From Skeletonema tropicum (Eukaryota; Bacillariophyta; Thalassiosirophyceae; Thalassiosirales; Thalassiosiraceae): DNA of 64,000 bases. The stretch covers positions 1,054,001 through 1,118,000 of the forward strand of contig CM074137.1 of NCBI GenBank assembly GCA_037178625.1, given 5' to 3'. The number at the start of each line of letters is the position of its first letter. Positions within the stretch are counted from its first letter, which is position 1. Shown here piece by piece: positions 40,666 to 50,504 of the stretch. The position numbers were made by a program, and so were the translations under genes. The notes below the pieces were generated by a model. It ran no database searches. It was not told where the DNA came from and saw only the letters and a list, made by a program, of their open reading frames with translations.

Positions 40666-41997
40666 CTAAAACGAGGGTGCATTTTCCAGTTCATTTCCAT
40701 ACGTAACACCTCCAGGACGTATCGTAACGCCATTGGAACAAGACCTCACCATCTCCACCCATCTAGCCGGCCTCAAATTCTTTCTATGTCCCACCTCATT
40801 CACACAAAATGTCATGACATCCTCTCCCTCATCATTATCTCCTCTGTCAATTAGTTGGCAGAAGGACCAATCTCCTGTACTTCGTTTTACGAATGCAAAG
40901 TCTGATATTTGTAGTGCATATACGGATTGGATGGAGTCCTCGACCGAAGCCATTTGTACCATGTGTTGAGGGGATCGAAGAGTTTCACCCAGACAGTAGT
41001 GTTGTACTGGAGAATCTTCTGTAGCGGAGTGTCCATTATCTAGTTGTTTTTGCCGTTGAAGTGCATCGAGATAGCCGGAAAAAGTTGTGGCATAAGACAT
41101 GCCTTCATTTCGTTGCGATTGAGAATGAAGTGATGCAGCCGACGACTTATTGGAATTTTGCCTTTTGAGATCACGTCGATGACCAGCATCAGCAGCATCT
41201 TGATTAGTCATGGCCGTGCCATTGGATGATGTTTTAAGAAGCCCATTGTTCCACTCCCCTTCAAGAGTTGAACCTTGATCAGATATGAACCTTCCATATC
41301 CATTTGGTCTCATGTGTTGATTGACTATACCGTTATACCGCCCTGTTTGTCGAGATGGAATATCTTGCCATTTCATATTGGTAACTTTTATCTTCTGAGT
41401 AGGTTCTTGGTGCATTTCATCTTCAGCACCAGATGATGGAGCTGCAGCTCCAGCGGGTGCCGAAACAGTAGATGTTGTTCTCAGAAAGGCCAAGTCAACA
41501 TTTCCCTCTGCCTGACCAATCAATGCCAAAACTTCCTTGGAATTTGACATGGTACAATCTATCTCATTCACAGAAACTAGCGCGTCGCCGATCCGCAACT
41601 GTTTGGACCTGGCAGCTGCACCCTGTTGCGGCAGATCAATGATACGTACTCCATAACCTAACTCTCCATTGGGCGCAAACACAATCCCCATGGGACGCTG
41701 CAGAGTGATGCGGATGATTTTATATGCTGCCTGACTCCCATTGGCGCTGCTTGATGAAGCTGCAGAAGTTTGACCAGCACTAGATCTGCGTGGAGGAGGG
41801 GGCGGGGGAGGGTTACGATGATGTGACGAAGTAGTGGGTGCCCTACCTCCCGGGGCTGACGACGCGAACGGTGGAGGGGCAAAGGAACTTGCTTGATAAT
41901 TCGGCCTGCCGAGCATGGTCGTACGTGGACTTGCAGATGATGTTGTTGTAGATCTCCCAGAGAATCTTCCGTTTGTCGATCGCGATGGCATCTTCAT
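40666..41997 (-). CDS. PDZ-domain protein with a MORN-like motif
   Basis: 443 residues, single exon. A Ser/Pro-rich N-terminus (PPPPPPPRR) precedes a PDZ domain at about 92-172: ITLQRPMGIVFAPNGELGYG (the carboxylate-binding loop region), VRIIDLPQQGAAARSKQLRI, GDALVSVNEIDC and the final strand NVDLAFLRT. A MORN-like motif GRYNGIVNQHMRPNGYGRF followed by LEGEWNNGLL lies at about 222-260. The C-terminal 120 residues (YALQISDFAFVKRSTGDWSF, NLRPARWVEMV) form an unrecognised domain. PDZ domains bind C-terminal peptides; MORN motifs often associate with membranes or kinases. The gene is uninterrupted. Confidence 0.82.
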   Translation of the reverse strand: MKMPSRSTNGRFSGRSTTTSSASPRTTMLGRPNYQASSFAPPPFASSAPGGRAPTTSSHHRNPPPPPPPRRSSAGQTSAASSSSANGSQAAYKIIRITLQRPMGIVFAPNGELGYGVRIIDLPQQGAAARSKQLRIGDALVSVNEIDCTMSNSKEVLALIGQAEGNVDLAFLRTTSTVSAPAGAAAPSSGAEDEMHQEPTQKIKVTNMKWQDIPSRQTGRYNGIVNQHMRPNGYGRFISDQGSTLEGEWNNGLLKTSSNGTAMTNQDAADAGHRRDLKRQNSNKSSAASLHSQSQRNEGMSYATTFSGYLDALQRQKQLDNGHSATEDSPVQHYCLGETLRSPQHMVQMASVEDSIQSVYALQISDFAFVKRSTGDWSFCQLIDRGDNDEGEDVMTFCVNEVGHRKNLRPARWVEMVRSCSNGVTIRPGGVTYGNELENAPSF

Positions 41998-42345
41998 CGA
42001 TTGTTGTGAAGGGCGGCGAGGAAGTGGATGCGAGTTTTTCGCACCTTCTTCTTCTTGACGTTCTTGACTAATTCTTCTCTTGATTATTACTTCGCCAAAC
42101 GACGCAGTGCAATCCTTGAAACAATGATATCAATTGGCTCGCTGCTGTCGTCGTGCCTTTGGGCTGTTCAATACCAATACACACCTTCAAAGGTGCAGGC
42201 ACTTCTTAGCAATGTGTTGGGCCTTTCAGTGGCCTTTGTTGCTGGTTGCTGTTAGTAGTTTGCAGGCTTTGGCAGGGCTTTGGCTGGGGTCATCGGGGCG
42301 GTGCTGCAGGGTGCTGCATTGATCTTTGCTTCTCACACGAAATAG

Positions 42346-42450
42346 ACATGTTCTGTCGATGTGACCGCTTAGACCAAAAGGTCTCTCCTTGACATCAAAC
42401 TGTGTCAAGGGTATATTAAGTGTCACATCACCTCTGTCAGCCAACATCAA
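42346..42450 (-). repeat. Module A, copy 1
   Basis: It shares with 43578-43688 a stretch of about 100 bp that includes GTCGATGTGACCGCTTAG, ACCAAAAGGTCTCTCC and GTCACATCACCTCTGTCAGC. The second copy has a 4-base insertion (CTAG) in the tRNA-box-A-like part. Strand is given by the tRNA-like reading of copy 2. Confidence 0.88.
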
Positions 42451-42465
42451 CACTCTTGTAGCAGC

Positions 42466-42560
42466 GATGCGGATTGCATGGTGATCAAACAAACACACTG
42501 AGTTAGTTTAGGCTACGATATTGTTTGTTTGTGGAGGCACGACAGACCGCATCATCATCC
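42466..42560. repeat. Module B, copy 1
   Basis: It shares about 90 bp with 43267-43365: GATGCGGATTGCATG, GATCAAACAAACACACTGAG, TTTAGGCTACGATATTG and CACGACAGACCGCATCATC. The CAAACAAACA and TGTTTGTTTG words in it are inverted copies. Confidence 0.88.
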
Positions 42561-43266
42561 CCCATCTTTGCTGTCAACTGAGGAGTCAAGGTTGGAATAC
42601 CTTGCGGATAATCGAAGGAGATGCAAAGAACTATGATAGGACATGAAATGGGAAGAAGTCCGTTGAATAGCTGTCAATACATCTGCTTAAATGCCCCTCA
42701 GAAATAATAAAATGTTCGACAGGGAATAAAATGTTGTGTACCATGTCCCCCACTTTCGATAGCAGTGCTCCGTCCACTGGTAATCGAACAAAAATAAAAT
42801 AAAAATTTTATACCTTGGCCGTTGATCAGACGCCAAGGAACCAATTATGGATCCAATCGACAATTGGTAGGAGTGGTTGTTGTTGGGTGAGAAATCTTCA
42901 CTTGTGTCGAGCGATAATGAGGTTGTCGAAGCAGGTGGCTCATATCCCCCATCTGGTATTATCGGTGCGTATCAAACTGTTCGAGCAATAGCGGCCTCCA
43001 AACGCCATGCAGGAGGAGTATGATAAGTTCACGACGGTGTAATGTCGGAGGCCACACTCCGACGATGGGACTCCTGTGTAGGAAGGGCGGAGGAACAACG
43101 ATGACGTTGTGAAAATATCTCGGATGCGTTAGCAGTCGACTGCAGAGGAAGTGGCTCGGATCCAACTGCTGCTGACTTCCCCCATACGTGAATACATGGA
43201 GGGCAATGGACCGCACGTCTAGCGGAGCGGCTGGTCCAAGCCCGTAGTGGGCTCATGAACCTGTAG

Positions 43267-43365
43267 TGACGATGCGGATTGCATGCACGGTGATCAAACA
43301 AACACACTGAGTTAGTTTAGGCTACGATATTGTTTGTTTGTGGAGGCACGACAGACCGCATCATC
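43267..43365. repeat. Module B, copy 2
   Basis: Near-identical to 42466-42560 with a 4-base difference (CATGCACGGTG against CATGGTG). Confidence 0.88.
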
Positions 43366-43535
43366 AACTCTCCTCGGACTGAGGCACAAATACAGCTGAT
43401 AATGGACGAAATTCGGAGAGCCTCCCCCTGCCAGCACATACAGGACACCTACTGAACGATACGAGGGCCTTTGTACTATTACGACAGAGTGGGAGAGACA
43501 CGGCCATGACGGGCATCGAGCCACGGAACGGCTAC

Positions 43536-43625
43536 AGGTTCCCTTCAGCAGGGATCGAACCCTGTACCGTGTGGAGCAACCATGTCGATGTGACCGCTTA
43601 GCTAGACCAAAAGGTCTCTCCTTCA
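43536..43625 (-). ncRNA. tRNA-like sequence / SINE head with Pol III box A and box B
   Basis: On the minus strand a box A-like TGGTCTAGCTAAGCGG is followed about 40 nt later by a perfect box B, GGTTCGATCC, within CAGGGTTCGATCCCTG. Outer bases CCTTTTG and CTGAAGG can pair as an acceptor-like stem with one mismatch. The T-loop is one base short and no anticodon stem folds, so this is not an intact tRNA. A tRNA-derived SINE or a tRNA pseudogene fits best. Confidence 0.45.
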
Positions 43626-43688
43626 CATCAAACTGTGTCAAGGGTATATTAAGTGTCACATCACCTCTGTCAGCCAACATCAACATGT
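43578..43688 (-). repeat. Module A, copy 2
   Basis: The second copy of the segment at 42346-42450, overlapping the 5' part of the tRNA-like sequence. It retains the CTAG insertion that completes the box A-like word. Confidence 0.88.
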
Positions 43689-44191
43689 TCTACGATTAGA
43701 GAACACGTTTTACGATTACATGGAGCTCAGTTCGAAAAGAGTCGCATACTTTTGTAGCCCGAGTGAGTGACTCAACGCCATGGTAGATAAGTAGGTTTTG
43801 AACGCGACGACCTTTACTTACTGGTCCAATAGGCTGTATAAGTGTAGCCCGAAGGAGTAGTGCAGGCTCTAATTCTTATTTATGACCTTGCTGTTACAAA
43901 CATACTATTAGCTTGAGCACTTGGAGAAAGAGAGGGGAGACCTCGAAGAGAAAGGCAATCTAAGGCAATATATCTACTTGTTGTAAATTGATAATCCCCC
44001 AAACTCTCTAGATCTAGAAGAAAACTACCTAAGAATATAGACGACGGACCGAAGCCCCCATCATCTCTATGTCTAACACCACTACTATCTTCCTACTTTC
44101 AGAGAAGTATGATATAAGTAGATATATGACATTTTTATTACATTACGATTATCTTTCGCCTTCATTATAAACACTTTTGTCACTTCGTCAA

Positions 44192-47100
44192 CTACGAAGG
44201 AAAGTTCAATTCCTTATCCAAGACATTATCTCGACCACGCTGGGAAATCACATGCTGCTCAAAATATGAGAGTTTGTACAATGCAAGAATGAGAGACGAT
44301 GGCAAGAAGCAAACAAATTTCAAGAGGATCAATTACAAATGTACTTACCTTGTCGTATGATTTCATTGCGTCACTAATAGACGTGTAAATGTGATGTTTT
44401 TCACCCAAGTAGGTCTCGTACCAACCGACCGTTCTTGCGTATTCGTCGTCGGCACTTCGATCAGTGAACCTCTGAACTCCTATCCAAGAAAATTCATTTG
44501 GCTTAGCAGACAGCACTTCATGATCTTCCTCCTTCATTACCCAGACCTCATCCAGGTTTTCTTCGACTCGCCCATCGTCAAAGACTGCAGGACATTAAAA
44601 AGTTAGAATGGCTAGGAATTGACGAAAGAGAAAGAGATAGACGACAAGCACTTCATACTCACTAATATCGTACACCTTGACTGGGCCGTACGATGATTCA
44701 TGTTTCACTTTAAAGTCCCAGATGCGACCAGGAAGCCATACTTTACTTCCTTCAGACAAGGGAGCATTTCCTCTGGGTGCTGCGTAGATTTTTTCGCCTC
44801 TATGGTAGGTTGGCTTGGATCGCTTATTGCTCGGCGATGTTTGAATTTGAATGGTAGAAAACTTGTCAACTTCATTGATACCTCGAGCCTCTTCGCTCAA
44901 TTCAAGTCGCGGGCTAGGCGGTTTTACGTATTCAACAATTGTGATTTTTCGTTGCAGGCATCTCGAACAATCATCCGTTGACCTAGCCGAACTTCTCCTT
45001 TCCCTATTGGCAGCTGCATCTGCACTTGGCTTTCTGATAGCATCTACACTTGGTCTTTTTCTTTTCATCTTATTTGTCACAGGTTTTGACTTCTGTTTTT
45101 CTAGCACCGACCATGCCTTTTCTTCGTCTCCCTGATGTTTCGTCAAGCAATCCAAGAACCGCGCAACTTCCACTTTAGATCTGAGTCTAATATTAAGTTT
45201 TGGTGAAAAGAAATACCTGTCTACGTGCTTGCCAGTCTTTCGAGGGACTGTCCTAACACGCCAACCATCTGGAAGATCGGTGGCTTCCACTGCCTGGAAT
45301 TGCAAATCAACTTTAGTCGCAGTAGGATAAGCTTTGGAGGAAGGAGTCTTACAAATATGATCAGACGCAGCCGAATATTGTGCTTTCTCAGGTAGCAGTG
45401 GAGACGGAGTGATAATATTCTTCCTTCTTTTCTTTTCATCTGTTTGAGTTGTTTGAGATTGAGCACACCATTTAGAGGTATTGTCAGTCTTCTCAAAGTC
45501 AAGATCACTTTCACTGCCTTTGTGGATGATTCGCTCAGCTTCAATTGAAGTAGAAGAGCAGGTAGAGCGAAGTCTCCCACCGGCCTGCGCTAGAGGCGAA
45601 TCGCAGAAGCTACTTGCACTTTCATGTCTTGCTGGAGATTTTCCTTGCGGAAGTGTATCCAATCGCACTGCCCCCGACAGATAATGACGTTGGAATGTTA
45701 TCACTCCTTCCCTTGTTGCTGTCCCTGACATCGTGTACTTGCCAAACTTGTTAAAGCCCCGCCCCTCGACATTATAATATCCCTCATTATTCTCGACAAA
45801 ATTGAGCACGATGTCATCCTCTTTAATTTTTGTCTTCAAGGCTCCGGTGGGAACAACGAAAAATCCTGAGTATTTACCCGAGGGAAAAGAGACATCTTCG
45901 GTTGCTGAAGACTTGTTGCTGCTGCCTTCTTGTTTTTGATCATATTCAAAGTAACCGCATCCACCAAATCTATTCTCGGGATCAGCGAGTATTTTGTCAA
46001 GCCCCGTCGACCAAAGACCTGTAATTCTGCTTATGACCATACCATTTCTCTCTTCTTGCACAAAATTGCCACGAAGACAAACTACACCCGATGGTACGAG
46101 CTTTGTTGGTGCAGGACTTGCCATAACCGAGGGTTCGTCTGCTTCTCCATTGACACCTTCTAAGCTGGTGTCATCGCTTAGAGATCGAAGAGAGAATCGT
46201 CTAGGAAGGTACTTTCCATCTGAATCTATGTCCCACTCTTCAGGAAGATTGAGGTCCTTTTTGTTGACTTCAGCTCCTTTATCACTTACAATGTGGTCGT
46301 CGTAGAACCTTAGAGCGTCACCCAAGAAAGGGAAACGCTTGTTTCCAACTCCTTTTACTACCCAGTAACCAACAGTTTGAGCATATCTATCATTTGATTC
46401 CACGGAAAGCACATTTTCTACACCTTTCCAGCGAGATGCACCGCTTGCTTCTCTTCCAAGCAAATGATATTCACTCTCCGGAAAGACAAAGATGTCTTCG
46501 ATATCATCTAGCGCGTCGCCATCATCAAAGTTAATGTCGTAAAAACGATCAGGACCAAGTAATCCACCTTGGTTTAGCTGTCGACAAGCTTTTATCACTC
46601 CCGTAAACCAGCCGGCTGGGGGCGTGGAAGTATCAGTCGGATCTTCCCACCACCCCGCAACTACTCGTTGCCCAACTTTCAGCATCTGAAGAAGGCAAAA
46701 GAAAAACATCTCGTTAGATGGGGGACGGAAAACGTATTTAAGACTGCTCTGTAAAGCAAAAAGGAGGGTACTTACTGGTTTCAGATTCTCGTTAAGGTAT
46801 CGATGTTCCGATATAACCAAAGACTTATCAATACCAGCCAAACATTTACCATCGTCGAATGCAACATCGTAAGACTGAGACAATTCATCAAACTTCACTG
46901 CTTTGATAGTGCCTCGAAACATAGTATAAGCTTGATCTCTCTTCTTTGAGTTCCACCAAGCTGCAAACACAGTATCTCCAATACTCAATTGCTCCGTATC
47001 ATTTGCACTGTTGATCTTGTGATCAGCATTAGCATTAGCGCCTTTAGGTGCAAGACGACTGGAACTTGCCAAGGCAGCACCCGTAGTTGATTTGCTCCTT

Positions 47101-47966
47101 CTCCGCTTCTTCTTTGATGATCGCACCGAAGAAAATTTCATCTCATGGGATGGATAAGATAATGCTTCGTTGTTATCATCTTGCCTACGACTTTGGCTTA
47201 TCCTAACTTCTTGATGTCGCCTTGAAGGCAAAACTGGCGCTTTCCTCTTCTTCGTACGCACATTGGTGCATTTATTCTTATCTTTCCTTCCGCCATTTTG
47301 TTGCCCCGATCGAAGCAAAGCTTCCAATGAAATTTCTGGATTTTGTTGCACGGGTTTTTCTGCTGTACCCGTCTTAATATTCAAGTTAGTGTCGGTGTGA
47401 GTGTGAGCATCAGCGTGAACACCACCTCCACTAATAGCTGCATCAACACCTCCAGGTTCCGACCATAGATTTCCCCTATTATTGTTCCTGGGAAGTCGCG
47501 CTATCTCTGATACTTGATTCATTTCACAGTCGCCGTCAACATCTGATTCATCAAAAACGTCAGCCAAGCTGCATCCGCGTTCTAATGGCACCGGTGCAAG
47601 TTCTCTGTCACATCCATCTTCCTTGTTCAGCATGACATCAGTGCTGAATGGAAGCTTAGTGCTGAATGGAAGCTTTCTTGGACTTACAGACGCGACATTA
47701 GCGACATAACTCCATGATGTTGGAGAAGAGGCGGCCAACTTGATCATTTTTTCTGCAGCCATGAGCTCATCACTCTTTGGGCGGACAAGGTAGCGCGTCA
47801 CATACTCCTCCTCCATTTCTTCGGAGTCGCCATCTTCATAGACTATGCGGTATAAGCGATGTTCCGGGTAGTAAGTTTTGACTTCTCCCCGATAGCGTCG
47901 CAACTTCTTTTGCCCGGGGACTTCAAACTCTTTTGATATGATCGTTCCAACAAGATACTTTTGCAT
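44192..47966 (-). CDS. Multi-Tudor protein with a methyl-CpG-binding-like domain, four exons
   Basis: Proposed exons (minus strand): 47966-46776, 46685-44663, 44584-44349 and 44254-44192, giving 1170 residues. All introns are GT-AG. The first (90 bp) is in frame, so read-through is also open. The ATG at 47966 is the first; the upstream start is a GTG. Tudor/agenet-like units: about 5-60 (RLYRIVYEDGDSEEM), 325-395 (FAAWWN, YDVAFDDG), 400-470 (VAGWWEDP, YDINFDDGDALDDI) and 1025-1090 (VWLPGRIWDF, YDIIFDDGRVEENLD; restored by splicing). The MBD-like domain is at about 862-910: LPDGWRVRTVPRKTGKHVDR, YFFSPKLNIRLRSKVEVARF. A segment with WKGVENVLSVESNDRYAQTV...FYDDHIVS after Tudor 3 is repeated as WIGVQRFTDRSADDEYARTV...SYDKHVIS at the end. 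Inference: a nuclear reader of methylated DNA or histones. Confidence 0.8.
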
Positions 47967-50504
47967 GTTGATGTTGATTAGCACGGATATATTATTACCC
48001 TAAATACTGGTGTGTATCAAGATACAGATGCAAATTTCACTCATTGCAGTGCGCAGACTTCTCTACCTATGATGTTGCGTACACGCACACGACAGGAAAT
48101 TGGGACTGTACTGGAGAGAGAGAGATAGAGAAGAGAACAAGGCCTGTGCCAATATTCCGTCTCCAGAGCTGCTAATAGTTAGTCACACGCACACACACAA
48201 ACTCCTATGAATATTATTGCTCAGGTAACGTGTGGCTTATTCCCAGGTAACGTGTGGATTATTTCCGGTGACGTGTGGCTCCGTAAGTAGAGAAGAGAAT
48301 GTGTGAAAGTGAATACCACCAAAATGTGATTGAGATTGATATACAGACAAGACTATTCGTGGACTAACTTACCTTCAAATCGAAGAGCTTCTTACCTTTA
48401 CATCAGATCTACAAGCGATTTTGTTGTGTGGAATAGTTTTATTTAACAGTCACTTGATAAAAAGTCATTGGAAACAAAACCACTAGGTAAAAAACACAAA
48501 AGCTTACCAGTCTTAAAAGCGACTAATAACCTGGAGTGTAGAGAGAAAAGACTCGTCAAGGGTTAATCCCTGGACTGGCTTTCGCAGTTCATCTTCGATG
48601 CATGGTACAATAAAGTACTGAAGTATTAGTTCATCTGTCTCAGATACCTCTAGATATGGTAGATAGATAGATTATTTTAATCGACAGGTAACTAAAATAC
48701 TTACGTACCTACATACTTCTGAACTGAAAATAATGAAAATGGAACGAACGAGCTTCTGATGAAAACTCAAAACTCACAAAGTTGTTGCAGCAAGTTTTTC
48801 AAAACGTAGGTAGGTGACTTTGAGATGAGTAGGCGGTACTCCTACACAATGGCAAGCACGTAATAAAGAAGAATGCTAAGATATATCAACACAGAGGAAG
48901 AAAGAAACAATGCCACAAAGCAGTGCCAGTGAAGGCAATCCCCTGCAAGAATAAGCTATCACCAGATTGATTGAGGTTTTAATACTCTGGTTTCAACAAT
49001 GGAGCCCTAGAAAAATGAAAGACAAACAACTATGCAAGCATTAATTTAGATGTATGACTCCTTTCCATGTACTGCTGCTAAAACATTAACGATCCTGAGA
49101 CTGATATCCATCTCAACTTCGACAACAAGCATCCTTCATTAAGAGAGGGATACGTTATACGCTATGAGCTGAGAGACTATGCATCGCTTGCTCCATCTCA
49201 TGCCTCAGCGACTGACAGTCATCATATTCGATTGAAAGTATATTCAGTTCAGATAAGCTATCTTCTTTCCTCTTAGAAACAACACATCCACCAGCACATT
49301 CACATGTAACAATGACCTTCGTATAATGCGGAAGAAGATAAAAGTATACACTGCTAGCCACAGACCTCATATTAGAGCAGATTGTCAACTCGCGACAAGA
49401 AAGTTATTGCAGCATATAAGGCTCTAAAGAACATCTCCAGCACCTTTATCAATCAATTATTTGCAAACTGCTATGCATGTGCGTGTTTGATGCTTCAGGA
49501 CAACGTTGTAGACCTGTATTATGATGTCATCAACACACTTCTCCTCTACAGAAAGTTGCCGCTACGACAAGAGACTCCATTACGTGATTTTGCAGATGTG
49601 ATGCATCACACTCGAACCAAATTTTGAATTATCGGATGCACTTCTTGAGACAGATGCATATATCGAAGAAGTCATTTCTTGTGCATTGCATCCTTTGGGT
49701 GTAGCCTCTGCTTCATTATTCATGCTGTACCAGTCCACTCTAGACAAACTACGTGCACAAGCCTCCCGCAACTGCTGCCTACTTCTTATTGCTGTCGGAC
49801 CTGTTATTTGAATCAGTGAATTCACTACACGTATTCCCTCCTCGTGTGATGAAATGAAAGACGTGTGCGTGTGTTGGTTCCTTCCATCCAGTTCAAAGCT
49901 CCTTCGTGCGTAATCAAGCTCCCGAGGAACCTCCTGGAAGTTTTAGTTTTGATCCCGGGCTGTAATTATACGTCGGAATCAATACTCAATGAGCTCAGCC
50001 ATGGGAATCCAAAGAGATTTGTCCCGGCGGCTTCTTCAGATTCCGCAGGTTGCCGCTGTAACGACCTACAACGTCCTACTTATCAACAAGCATCGACTCA
50101 ATTCTGATCGCATCCGAGATTTCGTATTGCGTTCTGATTGGATGCAATCAGTAAAGGCGATCAACTCCTTTATTCTTGCGAGGTGAGAGGTGTCATGTCA
50201 GGGACTTGGTTGGAACAGTCATTTTATTGCATCCCTTCTCATTTGCGCATTTGTCATTTTTTTTAAATCAATGCGCGTGCACATCATGAAACTAATTTCC
50301 GTAATTACTCTCTTCAATTCACGAATGGAACAACGAATACTGCAGCGATTAATACAAAATAATACAATAGAAAGAGAGTTACCTTGTAGCCACCGATAGC
50401 TTGTGCCCAATAGCAAGCAAAAATAACAAATTTAAAAATAATAATATAACGGCTGAAAGAAACAGTCGTTGAGATCAGCCCTGCGCGTGCCCTCATCTCC
50501 CCAT
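47967..50504. other. 2.5-kb intergenic region upstream of the Tudor/MBD and HSF genes
   Basis: Three ACGTG-core repeats lie at 48224-48278. ORFs of 60-80 codons at 49155-50190 occur on both strands, do not combine under simple splicing and show no known motif, so no gene is called; a decayed gene is possible. The right end includes the HSF promoter. Confidence 0.5.
48224..48278. promoter_or_regulatory. Three evenly spaced GGTRACGTGTGG elements
   Basis: GGTAACGTGTGG at 48224 and 48246 and GGTGACGTGTGG at 48267. The spacing of 22 and 21 bp is about two helical turns, which puts the ACGTG cores on one face. They lie about 260-310 bp upstream of the Tudor/MBD start. ACGT cores are bZIP/bHLH-type sites. 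A regulatory role is inferred. Confidence 0.4.

Larger units (their letters stand above)
41998..44191. other. 2.2-kb gene-poor region with duplicated modules
   Basis: No supported gene. It holds two duplicated segments (A: 42346-42450 and 43578-43688; B: 42466-42560 and 43267-43365) and a tRNA-like sequence. The remaining sequence is unique and the ORFs in it derive from the repeats. Confidence 0.6.

Noticed and set aside
42028..42322. 75- and 62-codon plus-strand ORFs upstream of the PDZ gene
   Set aside because: They overlap in two frames with no recognisable content.
46686..46775. 30-codon in-frame stretch read through in the Tudor/MBD gene
   Set aside because: It has GTAAGT at the start and a pyrimidine-rich CTTCTTCAG at the end; treated as an intron although it stays open.
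49155..50190. Several 60-80-codon ORFs between the Tudor/MBD and HSF genes
   Set aside because: Some lack an ATG at the start, none shows a motif, and no pair could be joined by a good splice signal. A decayed gene cannot be excluded.
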